Shown here one piece after another: positions 9,178-21,325 of a DNA stretch of 64,000 nucleotides. Location of the stretch: positions 310,001 through 374,000 of the forward strand of contig NZ_CP051215.1 of the NCBI RefSeq assembly GCF_021496725.1, in the 5' to 3' direction. How positions within the stretch are numbered: position 1 is the first letter of the stretch; every line of letters begins with the position of its first letter. The position numbers were made by a program, and so were the translations under genes. The notes beneath the pieces are model-generated. The model made no database searches. It was not told the origin of the DNA and was given only the letters and a program-made list of their open reading frames with translations. The stretch is from Spiroplasma platyhelix PALS-1 (GTDB lineage Bacteria; Bacillota_I; Bacilli_A; Mycoplasmatales; VBWQ01).

Positions 9178-11046
9178 ATGTCAACAAGAAAAGGTGTTTT
9201 TAATACTCTAATTGGAGTAGTAATGACAATTATCATATCAGTATTCCAATTTACTTTTCTTTTTGTGATTAATACTCAATATCAAGGTGAATTTGTTGGG
9301 TTGATTAGAGTTATTGTTTCATTTCTAGCTTATTTATCGCTAACTGAAGGAGGACTTGGTTTAATAACCATGTTTTCTTTATATCGTCCTTTACAAAATG
9401 GCGACTACGAAACAGTTAATGATATTGTCAACACGACCAGAAAAAACTATCAGCGTACTGGAAAAATTTATTTAGTGATAGTAATTAGTATTGCTTTTCT
9501 TGTTGCTTTGGTAAATGGTTTAGTACCAGGAATTCTTGGTAGTTTTAGTGCTGATATTGCTTATTGAGAACTAGCTATTGTTATTTTATGTTTGGCCTCA
9601 AAAGAATTAATTTTCTTTTATTTTTCTGGAGCCTATCAAAATTTGATTCAATCTGATCAAAAAGGTTATTTAAATCGATTAGTATTTATCTTTAGTGAAA
9701 TTATTATGTACATTTTTTTAATTTCATTATTCTTAGTTCCTAACATTCCATTTTTTGTACCATTTTTTGCTTATTTGATTTGTGGAATTATCAAAACAGT
9801 TGTTACTTTTATTATTATTAAAATTGAGTATCCATGATTACAACATAAGAAATGAATCAAACAGAAACGTTTATTGAAACAATCATGATGAGTTGCTTTG
9901 AGTAGACTGCCTGAATTAGTAGTTTCTAATATTGATGTCATTTTAGTGACAATTTTTCTGTCACTTTCTTTTACCACAATTTATTCTTACTATTTAATTA
10001 TTGCAGCAACAATTAGAAGTATTGCGATGATTCTAATTAGTTCGTTTCGAGAAGTATTGGGTTATTGGATTGCTAAGAGTGGAAGAATTCGTTGGTCAAC
10101 TTATACTAGATTTGAAATGTATGCTTATATGGTTGCTGGGTTTTGTTTTATTTGTCAGTTTATTATTTCGCAATATTTAATTAGTTCAATTTATGGTACT
10201 CAATATCTTAATGCCAGTAATCAAGAAAATAGTCGTATCTTTTTTGATTTTTTCTTATCAAGTCCAACTTTTATTTTATTTTTATCATTAAAAAATGCTG
10301 TTGAAGTGGCAACTGAACCAGGAAAAGTTATTGTGAACGCAACAGTTAAGCATAAAGAAACAATTTGAGGTTCTTATATTCAAGCTTTAATTATTTTAGT
10401 GCTAGGAATTAGTTTAGGATGAAGTCTATCTGCAACAGGTCATCGTGATTGAGCTTTATATATGATTATGTTTTCTGTGTTCATTGGCTGAGTTTATCGT
10501 TTAATTTCTATTTGAGTTTATGTCTGAAAGAATTTAACTTACAATAGTGACTTACGCTATATTGTTCAAAATAGTTTAATTCTAATCCTACCAATGTTGG
10601 TTGCTGTACTCTTTAATTTCTTATATTTATTTAATGCTTATCCACCAGTTAATAATATTAAACAGCCAAAACTAACGCTATCAATTGCTGGCTACACTTT
10701 ATTAGGAAGTATTGGTTTGGTACTACTTTTGGCCATGATAATCAACTTTAAGCACTTCTGATTAATATTTGATATGAAAAAGTTCTTTAAAAGTTTATTT
10801 AAGAGTAAAAAAACAGACAAGAAGAAATATGATAAGGAGTGACAAGACTTATTTAACGACATGCCACCACCAAGTCAAATGAATAATTTTTCAAACACAT
10901 TTGATCTAACATCAACTTATCAAGTAAATCGAAATAACATTGATGATTTGTTGGAGCAAGAATTAATTAAAAAGCAAAAGTTATCAAGTAAGAAAACTAG
11001 TGAGCAAGAAAAGCCAAAAGTTGGAATTTATAAAATTAGGGGTTAA
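9178..11046 (+). CDS. Multi-pass membrane protein, MOP-type polysaccharide flippase-like
   Basis: A 622-residue protein with about 14 hydrophobic segments and a hydrophilic, Lys-rich C-terminal tail of about 100 residues (from FKSLFKSKK). The pattern of an early GLGLITMFSLYRPL segment, paired helices and a central loop fits MOP/Wzx-like exporters that flip lipid-linked saccharides. Many UGA-Trp codons fragment it under the standard code, but all pieces share one frame. The start is ATG behind AGGAGTG. No glycan-synthesis genes are adjacent, so the substrate is unknown. Superfamily is moderately sure; function is inferred. Confidence 0.7.
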
Positions 11047-11067
11047 AAATTGAGAGGGGTTTATTAA

Positions 11068-11832
11068 ATGACAATATCACAAACATGATTAGCAACAAAT
11101 ATTGTTGATGAAAAATATCTAGAACAATTAAAGAAGGTTTATTCTAATCATGATTTAGAAAAATTACTATTATTAAATATTGATCTGAGGTTACTATATT
11201 TAAAGCATCTTTTTATGATTGAAAATTCGTTAAAAAATATTTTATTGCATCAAATGTTCATCAATGAGTTACAAAATTTAGAAAATAGTCACTTTCTTAA
11301 TCAAGAACATTTAAAAAATTTAAGAAGAGCAAGAAGAGTCATTAGAGCAGGCTATCATAAATATAGTCGTAATGGAGTTTTAAAATCAAAAACAATTCGT
11401 AGTTTGATTGAGGTTATGTCTTTTGAATCAATTATGACTTTATTGCAAACTTTAAATGATGAAAATTTAAAAAAAGTGGCACAATATTTTGGTCTTAATG
11501 AACACAACAATCAAAATATTTTATTAGAACAATTAGAATATTTAAAAGATATTCGTAATTATTTATCGCATAACTTTAAAGTCTTAGGTGTTCATTTTAA
11601 TCAAAAGCGTAGCAATAATAATTCTTATCAACAAGAATTAAAAGCTAATAATGATCATCACTACTTACATTTATTAATTGAAAGATATTCTAGTAAAAAT
11701 CAAATTCTAGCAGTTTTTACTGATGAATATAAAAAATTATTTCAAAGCTATGAAGTAAGTCATAATGGTACTATTAGTAATAGTACTAACAACATTAATC
11801 CTAATGTGACTAATGGTAACGGAGCAAGATAG
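11068..11832 (+). CDS. Abi_2-family (HEPN-like) protein
   Basis: A 254-residue soluble protein resembling the Abi_2 (AbiD/AbiF-type) family of phage abortive-infection proteins. The early segment KHLFMIENSLKNILLHQ matches the family, and DIRNYLSHN contains the R-x4-H arrangement of HEPN ribonucleases. The C-terminal 20 residues are Asn/Thr/Ser-rich and low in complexity. It starts 21 bases after the flippase stop behind GAGAGGGG and ends 3 bases before ligA, so it sits inside a housekeeping transcript with no space for an upstream antitoxin RNA. Activity is inferred from the family. Confidence 0.7.
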
Positions 11833-11835
11833 AAA

Positions 11836-13857
<2,022 letters not shown>

Positions 13858-13890
13858 AGCCTTTTTTCTTTGCTTATTGATATTTATTAA

Positions 13891-13899
13891 TGTTAAAAT
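13891..13899 (+). promoter_or_regulatory. Possible extended -10 element for gatCAB
   Basis: TGTTAAAAT, a TGn-extended -10-like element 31 bases before the gatC ATG, lies in the 72-base gap after ligA. Confidence 0.4.
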
Positions 13900-13929
13900 T
13901 AAGCAAGGGAAATAAAGAAAGGGAAAAAT

Positions 13930-14247
13930 ATGACTAAAGAAAATCCTGAAATAACTTTAAATTTCTTACATCAATTAGCGCAAGATTTGTTTTTTGAATT
14001 AGATGATCAGCAATGTCAGAATTTATTATTAGAATTTGATGCAATTGAAGAACAGATGGCAGTTGTAAGAAAAATTGACACTGAAAATGTGGCGCCATTA
14101 GATTTTCCTTTTGAATTGAAAAAAAATTACTTGCGTAGTGATACGATTGAATCTGCATTAACAAGTAGCGCTGTTTTATCTGTCGCTGGACAGGTTGAAA
14201 ATGATTATATTGTGATAAATAAGGTGATTAATAATGAAGAAAATTAA
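13930..14247 (+). CDS. gatC: Asp/Glu-tRNA amidotransferase subunit C
   Basis: GatC stabilises the GatAB amidotransferase that converts misacylated Glu-tRNA(Gln) (and Asp-tRNA(Asn) in some bacteria) to the correct form. The 105-residue protein has the helical N-terminus and the conserved region NVAPLDFPFELKKNYLRSD (family pattern with P..LR.D). It starts the gatCAB operon, preceded by AAGAAAGGG, and overlaps gatA by 14 bases. Confidence 0.9.
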   Translation: MTKENPEITLNFLHQLAQDLFFELDDQQCQNLLLEFDAIEEQMAVVRKIDTENVAPLDFPFELKKNYLRSDTIESALTSSAVLSVAGQVENDYIVINKVINNEEN

Positions 14248-15712
14248 TTATCAACAACTTTCAATTATGCAATTGCATGAATTATTAGTTAATAAAACAC
14301 TTAGTGCTGAAGAATTATTAAACTTAGTGCTATCAAGATTAAAAAAATTTGCAGATCTTAATGCTGTGGCAACTGTTTTAGAAAAAGAAGCTACTGAATG
14401 AGTTCAAAGTTTAAAAGCAATGGAAATTGAAAAAGATAATCCTTTATATGGAATTCCATTTGTAATGAAAGACAACATTATTACGATTGGTCAAAAAACA
14501 ACAGCATCATCAAATATCTTAGCTAATTTTGTGCCGCACTATGATAGTACAATTAATAGTTTATTAAAAAATGTTAAGGCAGTTAATATTGCTAAGACAG
14601 CATTAGATGAATTAGGTATGGGTGGAGATGGTCTTTATGCTAACACAGGGTATGTTTACAATCCATGAAACAAAGCACATATCATTGGAGGTAGTTCAAG
14701 TGGTTCAACGGCCTTAGTGGCTGCTGGTGTTGTTCCTTTTGCTTTAGGGACAGATACAGGAGATTCAATTCGTAAGCCAGCTGGTTTTAATGGTATTGTT
14801 GGATTTAAGCCAACGTATGGTTTAATTTCTCGTAATGGTGTGATTCCTTATGCACCTAGTTTAGATACTGTTGGAATATTTGCTAATTATGTACAAGATA
14901 TTGCTAATGTTTTGGATGTACTAGTAAAAGAAGATAAGAATGATTTTACTAATACAAAAAGTTTAGAGTCAGATTATTTTAAGAACTTAAAAGAAGATGT
15001 TAGTAATTTAAAAATTGCAGTCTTGAATTATCAATCTTATCAATGAAAAGATGAAGTTAAATCTGCCTTTGATCAAGCAATGAAATATTTAGTTAATGGT
15101 AAGGCAAAAGTTGAATATATTGATTTTAATCAAGAATTGTTAAGTGCTTTACTACCAGTTTATATGATTATTTCTTTTGCTGAAGCAACAAGTTGTCATG
15201 CAGGTTATGATGGTGTTAATTTTGGTGTACAAAAAAAAGGAAGCAACTATCAAGAAACAATGATTAAAAGTCGAACAGCAGGGTTTGGTCAAGTAGTTAA
15301 GAGAAGATATGTTATTGGAGCGTATGCGCTATCTGAATTGCATCAAAAAGAATTATTTTTAAAAGCTAAAAGAGTAAGAAGAATAATTGTTGAACAAATT
15401 AATCAATTATTAGCTAACTATGATGCTTTTATTGTTATGCCTTCAGTTAGTCCAGCGCCAACAATAAAAGATGTTCTTGAAAAAAATAATACTTTGAAAG
15501 CAGAACATCAGTATATGGAAGACTTATTGGTGCTAGCAAATTTGAATGGTTCTCCTTCAATTACTATTCCTCTAACAATAGTTGATGAACTACCAATCGG
15601 ACTTAACATTAACACTGCACCATTTAAAGATCAAACTGCACTTAATATTGCTAATTATTTAAGCAAACAAATTAACTTTAAAAATAAACTACTAGGTGAA
15701 GATGATGAATAA
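14234..15712 (+). CDS. gatA: Asp/Glu-tRNA amidotransferase subunit A (amidase)
   Basis: GatA releases ammonia from glutamine and passes it to GatB. The 492-residue protein has the amidase signature: catalytic Lys in FVMKDNI, the Gly/Ser-rich GGSSSGSTALVAAG, and the nucleophile Ser in TDTGDSIRKPAGF, completing the Ser-cisSer-Lys triad. UGA-Trp codons split it under the standard code, but the frame is continuous from ATG 14234 to TAA 15712. Its start overlaps gatC and its end overlaps gatB by 8 bases. Confidence 0.96.
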
Positions 15713-17147
15713 TTATGATGTAACAATTGGTGTTGAAGTTCATATTGAATTAAAATCAAAAACAAAAGCTTTTTCATCTGCTGCAAATAGTTTTGCTGCA
15801 AAACCTAATAGCCAAGTTAGTCCTGTTGATGCAGGTTATCCAGGAGCAATGCCAAGTTTAAATCAAGAAGTAGTAGTTAGTGGGATTAAATTAGCACATA
15901 CTTTGAATATGAAAATTGATCCGCTTTTACGTTTTGATCGTAAGAATTATTTCTATCCTGACTTACCTAAGGGCTACCAAATTACTCAATTTTATCATCC
16001 AATTGGTAGCAATGGTAACTTACAAGTTACTGTTGCAGATAAACCATTTTTAATTGAATTTGAAAGAGTTCATATTGAAGAAGATACAGCAAAACAAATT
16101 CATCAAGGTGATTTAACTTACTTAGATTACAATCGTGCTGGTGTGCCTTTATTAGAATTAGTAACAAAACCAATTTTTAATAATGCAGCACAAGTTCATG
16201 CTTATATTGTTGCTTTAAGAAGAATCTTAATTGCGTTAGATATCAGTGATGCAAAAATGAACGAAGGTTCATTACGTTGTGATTTAAATATTTCTTTAAA
16301 GCCACAAGCAAGTGAAACTTTAGGAACAAAAGTTGAAATTAAAAATCTTAATTCGCTGAATAATATAACTTTAGCGATTAATGATGAAATTATTCGTCAA
16401 AGTGAACTATTGTTAGCAAACAAACAAATTGAAGAAGAAACTAGAAGATTTGATGAAAAAAGTAATCAAACAGTTTTAATGCGAAAGAAAACAAGTGCTG
16501 TTGATTATAAATATTTTACTGAACCAAATATTTTTCCAGTCCAGTTAGAACAAAAATGAATTGATGATGTCATTAGTAAACTGCCGATGCTACCTAATGA
16601 GATTGCAGATATTTTAAAGAATAAATTTAGTTTAAATGATAGTGAGATTAATGTTCTTTTAGATCGTAGAGATTTATTGTTAGCATTTGAGGTTATAGTG
16701 AAAGAAAATAACTTATCTAAAGAAACAGTTAACTATCTTTTAGGACCAGTGCTAGGTTATCTTAATACGCAGCAGATAAATGATCTTAGTGTAACAAAAC
16801 TTAACTATCAGCATCTAGCAGAATTAATCACAATGATTAAAGAACAAAAAGTAAATGACAAACAAAGTCAAAAGATTCTAACAACAATTTTTGAGTCGGA
16901 TGAACACAATCCAAATGAGTTACTGAAGTTATGAGATGTTAGAGTTATCACTGATGAAAAAGAACTATCAGAAATCATCATCAAATTAATTCAAGACAAC
17001 CCACAAATGGTAGAAGAGTACTTTAAAAATCCTTTTAAAGCGAATAAATTCTTTATCGGTCAAGTGATGAAGCAAACGAAAGGTCAAGCTAACCCTAAAA
17101 TTGCTCAAGAGTTAGTTGATAAATTGATTGTTGAATATAAAAAATAA
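15705..17147 (+). CDS. gatB: Asp/Glu-tRNA amidotransferase subunit B
   Basis: GatB binds the misacylated tRNA, phosphorylates the acyl group with ATP and completes amidation with ammonia from GatA. The 480-residue protein opens with TIGVEVHIELK and contains FDRKNYFYPDLPKGYQI and EGSLRCDLN, all characteristic. The preferred start is ATG 15705, six bases after AGGTG; the GTG at 15696 lies inside that ribosome site, and ATG 15702 is also possible. The C-terminal YqeY-like tail is present. It is the last gene of gatCAB, followed by a terminator. Confidence 0.96.
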
Positions 17148-17172
17148 AAGCTCCAATAAATTTGGAGCTTTT
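17146..17172. terminator. Bidirectional terminator between gatB and the repeat lipoprotein
   Basis: An 11-bp perfect stem AAAAGCTCCAA/TTGGAGCTTTT with a 5-base loop lies between convergent genes, with T-rich sequence on both exits. Confidence 0.85.
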
Positions 17173-17190
17173 ATTTTAATAAAATTATTA

Positions 17191-19329
17191 TTATTGCTTA
17201 TTTAATTCATAAAACATTTTAAAGTCTTTAAGTTGAATTACATGAGTAGAATTATCTCAAAATACTACAGTATAGGTTCCACTATGTAGTACAGTTTCTT
17301 GATCTTTATCTCAAACATTTTTTGAATTACTTACGATTTTATCAAGGTCTTTATAATCCATTTCAATATCTTGATTTATTAATTCTTGTCTTTGATGAGC
17401 AAGTACTCAAAAGATGAATCTTCATACATTTTCGTCGGTTGTTCCATCTAGATCTGCGATTAATAAACCATTTCCATAAATTTCTATAAATTGTTTTTCT
17501 TTATAATCAAAGAAAGCAATTCATGCATCTTTTTTTGCTGCTGATTTTGTTTCAGCATTTTTTAGATTCTCAATTATGTTATTGTAAGCAGGATCTATTT
17601 TGCTAATTACAATTGCAACTTCACCTTCAATTGTCTTATTTGGTTTAGTAATTATAGTTGCTGAACCAAAGTTTTCTTTGGTTGCTGCTTTGAAATCTTT
17701 AATACTAATATTTGCGCTGTTTAATTCGGAATGTTGTTTTTGAACTTCATTAAGAACAGATTGTTCGGTATTATTAGTATTACTATCAATTACTCTATTT
17801 ATAATGATACGATTTAAACCTTTTTTTGTTGCTGTCAATTTTGTGATTGTAATTGAAACTTCACCAGTAAAATTGCTTTCTGGGATGGCAGTAATTTTAG
17901 CTGATCCAGACTGACTTATTGTTGCTGCTTTGAATTCTTTGATTTCAACATCTTCAATTGTTACATCATTATTTAAAAAAATAATTTGATTAAGAACTCA
18001 TGTTTCATCGTTATACAAATCACCTTCAACTTCTTTATTTTTGATTACTGTGTCTAGGTTGATTTTGTCTGCTGCTTTGATTGTGATGTTTACTTCGCCT
18101 GTGAATGTACTTTCTTTTTTGGCAGCAATTTTAGCTGATCCTTTTGTACCAGGTTGAGCTGCTACAAAAGAGTTAACTTCAAGGTCTGTTTTATTTACTT
18201 TAGAATCTGGATTTAGTGCTAAAACTTTGTCGATGATTGTTGTTTCAGTAGCATCACTAGCAACTTCAGTAATTTTAATTACAGAACTTAATTGAGTTTT
18301 GTTGAGAGATTTAATAGAAATGTTTACTTCGCCAGTAAACTTAGTATTTTCTTTTGCAAAAACAGTTGCTGATCCGTTTGCTATTTGTGTAGCTGCTTTG
18401 AAGTTTTTGATTTGGATGTTACCTTTTACTTCTGGATTAGCTGTTTCGATTGTTTGAAGTACTTTAGTTTCATTATTAGAAGTGTTTCCATCAACTTCTT
18501 TATTTTTGATTACTGTGTCTAGGTTGATTTTGTCTGCTGCTTTGATTGTGATGTTTACTTCGCCTGTGAATGTACTTTCTTTTTTGGCAGCAATTTTAGC
18601 TGATCCTTTTGTACCAGGTTGAGCTGCTACAAAAGAGTTAACTTCAAGGTCTGTTTTATTTACTTTAGAATCTGGATTTAGTGCTAAAACTTTGTTGATG
18701 ATTGTTGTTTCAGTAGCATCACTAGCAACTTCAGTAATTTTAATTACAGAACTTAATTGAGTTTTGTTGAGAGATTTAATAGAAATGTTTACTTCGCCAG
18801 TAAACTTAGTATTTTCTTTTGCAAAAACAGTTGCTGATCCGTTTGCTATTTGTGTAGCTGCTTTGAAGTTTTTGATTTGGATGTTACCTTTTACTTCTGG
18901 ATTAGCTGTTTCGATTGTTTGAAGTACTTTAGTTTCATTATTAGAAGTGTTTCCATCAACTTCTTTATTTTTGATTACTGTGTCTAGGTTGATTTTGTCT
19001 GCTGCTTTGATTGTGATGTTTACTTCGCCTGTGAATGTACTTTCTTTTTTGGCAGCAATTTTAGCTGATCCTTTTGTACCAGGTTGAGCTGCTACAAAAG
19101 AGTTAACTTCAAGGTCTGTTTTATTTACTTTAGAATCTGGATTTAGTGCTAAAACTTTGTCGATGATTGTTGTTTCAGTAGCATCACTAGCAACTTCAGT
19201 AATTTTAATCACTGTGTCTAGACTGATTTTAGCTGTTGGTGCATCTGAACCACAAGATACAACACTTAACGAAGTTGGAACTGCAATAGCTAATAAACCA
19301 ATTGATGCTAACATTTTTTTAAAATTCAT
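17191..19329 (-). CDS. Surface lipoprotein with tandem repeat domains
   Basis: A 712-residue exported lipoprotein. The signal peptide ends at a lipobox (LSVVSCGSD, Cys about residue 26). The body is seven domains of about 77 residues, each ending in a pattern like GSA...FTGEVNITIK. The first five alternate two types (A-B-A-B-A) and are nearly identical between copies at DNA level; the last two are diverged. A unique C-terminal part of about 110 residues, with several UGA-Trp codons, closes it. ATG 19329 is preferred; a TTG at 19335, closer to AAGGAG, would add two residues. A 13-G tract lies about 134 bases upstream. Function is unknown; copy number of the repeats could vary. Confidence 0.85.
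18026..19209 (-). repeat. 465-bp tandem repeat, about 2.5 copies
   Basis: The same sequence recurs at a fixed 465-base spacing (155 codons); for instance TTGATTACTGTGTCTAGG begins at 18041, 18506 and 18971. The copies are almost identical; one visible difference changes Asp to Asn in the IIDKV segment. The array lies wholly inside the lipoprotein gene and keeps the frame. Confidence 0.95.
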
Positions 19330-19462
19330 TTTCAATTTCTCTCCTTTTTATTTCTATTTCTATTATATTTAAAATTATAATTAATAAATTATAGCATATT
19401 CCTCCTTTTATTAAAAAAACTTTATTAATTTTACTTTTTCAAAATTATTTTATCATTTTCTC

Positions 19463-19475
19463 GGGGGGGGGGGGG
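19463..19475 (+). repeat. 13-base poly-G tract
   Basis: Thirteen G in the spacer between the divergent repeat lipoprotein and ruvX. It is poly-C with respect to the lipoprotein gene and lies 57 bases upstream of the ruvX -10 box. Confidence 0.95.
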
Positions 19476-19531
19476 CAAGAATTATTTAAATTTTTAATTA
19501 TTTTAATAATTACTACTTAAACAAATTAAGG

Positions 19532-19537
19532 TATAAT
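19532..19537 (+). promoter_or_regulatory. -10 box directly upstream of ruvX
   Basis: A perfect TATAAT ends 6 bases before the ruvX ATG, so transcription would begin at or beside the start codon. No good -35 box is visible. Confidence 0.6.
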
Positions 19538-19543
19538 AAAAAT

Positions 19544-19996
19544 ATGAAATATTTAGCAATTGATTTAGGAAGTAAGACTTTAGGATTAGCTCGCGGAACA
19601 GGGCTAATTGCTTCACCATGAAAAACTTTAAGATTTAAAGAAAATGATTTTGATCAGGCTTTGCAGGGACTTTTGTTAGCAATTAAAGAATATCAGCCCG
19701 ATGAAATTATTTTAGGCTATCCACTAAATATGAATGGTTCAATTGGAGAAAGTGCTGAGACTGTTTTACAATTTAAAAAAATGTTAGAAGAAAAAATTGA
19801 TAGTGAAATTGCTATTGTTCTTTTAGATGAAAGAAGAACAACTTTTAGTGCGAATCAAGTTTTAATTGCAGCTGATTTGAGTAGAAAAGCGAGAAAAGAA
19901 AAAAAAGATCAGGTTGCAGCAACAATTATCTTGCAAACTTATTTTGACAAGATAAATTTTCAAAAGCAAAGAAAGGAAGAAGATAATGACAAATAA
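19544..19996 (+). CDS. ruvX: Holliday junction resolvase-like protein RuvX/YqgF
   Basis: A 150-residue RNase H-fold nuclease, the family implicated in Holliday junction resolution and rRNA processing. AIDLGSKTLGLA, LGYPLNMNGS, DERRTTFSA and the C-terminal KDQVAATIILQTY are the family motifs with the acidic metal ligands. One UGA-Trp lies at residue 26. There is no clear ribosome site, and a -10 box lies six bases upstream of the ATG, so the mRNA may be leaderless. It overlaps udk by 11 bases. Confidence 0.92.
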
Positions 19997-20615
19997 AAAT
20001 CATAAAGTTAATTTAGTTGCAATTGCTGGAGGAAGCGCTTCAGGTAAGACAACAGTTGCAAAAAAAATTGCTGAAGCATGTAAAGGCAAGGATGTTATCT
20101 TTATTGAAATGGATAACTATTATAAAGATTTAAGTCATCTAAGTAGAGAAGAAAGAAAGAAAACTAATTTTGATCATCCTAATGCTTTTGATTTTCATCT
20201 ATTAATTCATAATTTAGAACAATTATTATTAGGAAATGAAATTGAAGAACCAATTTATGATTTTAAGGTTAATAGTCGTAGTAAGAAAGTAAAAATTATT
20301 AAGCCTGGCGATGTGATTATTTTTGATGGAATTTTTGCTTTAGAAAATCAAGAAATTCGTAATAAAGCAACAATTAATATTTATGTTGATACTGATAGTG
20401 ATATTAGGTTAGTAAGAAGAATTGCTCGCGATGTCAACACTAGAGGTAGAACATTAGATAGTGTTTTAGAACAGTATACTGCAACTGTTAAGCCAATGCA
20501 TGATGCTTTTGTTGAACCAACAAAACGTTTTGCTGACATCATCATTCCGTTTGATTTTCATAATATTGTTGCAATTGATATTATTGCAACAAAAATTAAA
20601 GCTTTAATTAAATAA
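19986..20615 (+). CDS. udk: Uridine/cytidine kinase
   Basis: Udk phosphorylates uridine and cytidine for pyrimidine salvage, which Mollicutes rely on. The 209-residue protein has the P-loop GGSASGKT at residues 15-22, the substrate region MDNYYKD, FDHPNAFDF and the LID-like RRIARDVNTRGR segment. The ATG follows AAAGGAAG inside the end of ruvX, with an 11-base overlap, so the two genes are translated from one transcript. A strong palindromic terminator follows. Confidence 0.96.
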   Translation: MTNKNHKVNLVAIAGGSASGKTTVAKKIAEACKGKDVIFIEMDNYYKDLSHLSREERKKTNFDHPNAFDFHLLIHNLEQLLLGNEIEEPIYDFKVNSRSKKVKIIKPGDVIIFDGIFALENQEIRNKATINIYVDTDSDIRLVRRIARDVNTRGRTLDSVLEQYTATVKPMHDAFVEPTKRFADIIIPFDFHNIVAIDIIATKIKALIK

Positions 20616-20620
20616 AAGTA

Positions 20621-20656
20621 AAAAAGTCTGATCAAATGCATTTGATCAGACTTTTT
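20621..20656. terminator. Bidirectional terminator between udk and the secreted protein
   Basis: A 36-base perfect palindrome (AAAAAGTCTGATCAAATG and its complement) lies between convergent genes and can terminate both. Confidence 0.9.
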
Positions 20657-20671
20657 AGTTGATAAAGTTTT

Positions 20672-21106
20672 TTAATTGAAATTAAATGTTAAATTTAGAC
20701 TAATAGTTTCATTTTTTACTGAACCATAATTAAAATTAATCTCAGTAACTTTTTTTCCTTCTGTTTGTAAAATTTCATCAGTTATTTCTTTACCATCTAA
20801 AGTGATATTGTTAGTTTGAACTAAACTAAGATCAAATTGATCTAATAATTCTGAAGGTAGAACTAAAGCCATAAGAAATGGAATTGTTGAAGCAATTTCT
20901 TCTATAAATTGGTTTACTGTTAAAATTTCATAAATTGTTAGTGCTTCTTCTGGGATTCTACCGATGTTTGCTTTTACTGCTTCTACTATTTGTTCTTCAA
21001 TTGTAGCTTGTGTAGAAACTAGTGTAGTACTATTTAAATTAGTAAGACTTACTGATGCAGGAGTTGCAATTGCTAATACCCCCATTGTTGCTAATAATTT
21101 TTTCAT
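20672..21106 (-). CDS. Small secreted protein related to the 53-55 kb lipoproteins
   Basis: A 144-residue protein with a signal peptide (MKKLLATMGVLAIATPASVS) but no Cys after it, so it would be released or held by the uncleaved peptide rather than lipidated. The C-terminal part, GKEITDEIL then EINFNYGSV and a final NLTFNFN strand, resembles the GQEITDEDL...EISYNYG and GNELNNDHL...EINFSYG regions of the lipoproteins at 52923 and 54201, suggesting common ancestry. The ribosome site is weak (AAGG). Function is unknown. Confidence 0.8.
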   Translation of the reverse strand: MKKLLATMGVLAIATPASVSLTNLNSTTLVSTQATIEEQIVEAVKANIGRIPEEALTIYEILTVNQFIEEIASTIPFLMALVLPSELLDQFDLSLVQTNNITLDGKEITDEILQTEGKKVTEINFNYGSVKNETISLNLTFNFN

Positions 21107-21263
21107 ATTTTTATACCTTAATATCTTTAATTAACTTAAAGATAACCCTTTCATTAAAAATATGCTTGAAACAAAAATATATTAAATATATTTTTATATT
21201 TCTACCCTTTTTATTTTAATCTCAGAAAATTATTTTATCTAGCAATAATTAAAATTTATTTAA

Positions 21264-21291
21264 AAAACCTAGTAAAAATTTACTAGGTTTT
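21264..21291 (-). terminator. Terminator of the M60-like lipoprotein gene
   Basis: A perfect 13-bp stem AAAACCTAGTAAA/TTTACTAGGTTTT with a 2-base loop lies 35 bases beyond the stop codon of the minus-strand gene. Confidence 0.75.
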
Positions 21292-21325
21292 AATATTTTT
21301 AATTTGAAGATTATATTTTAAATAA

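Noticed and set aside
15696-15704. GTG 15696 as gatB start
   Set aside because: It lies inside the AGGTG ribosome site; ATG 15705 has correct spacing.
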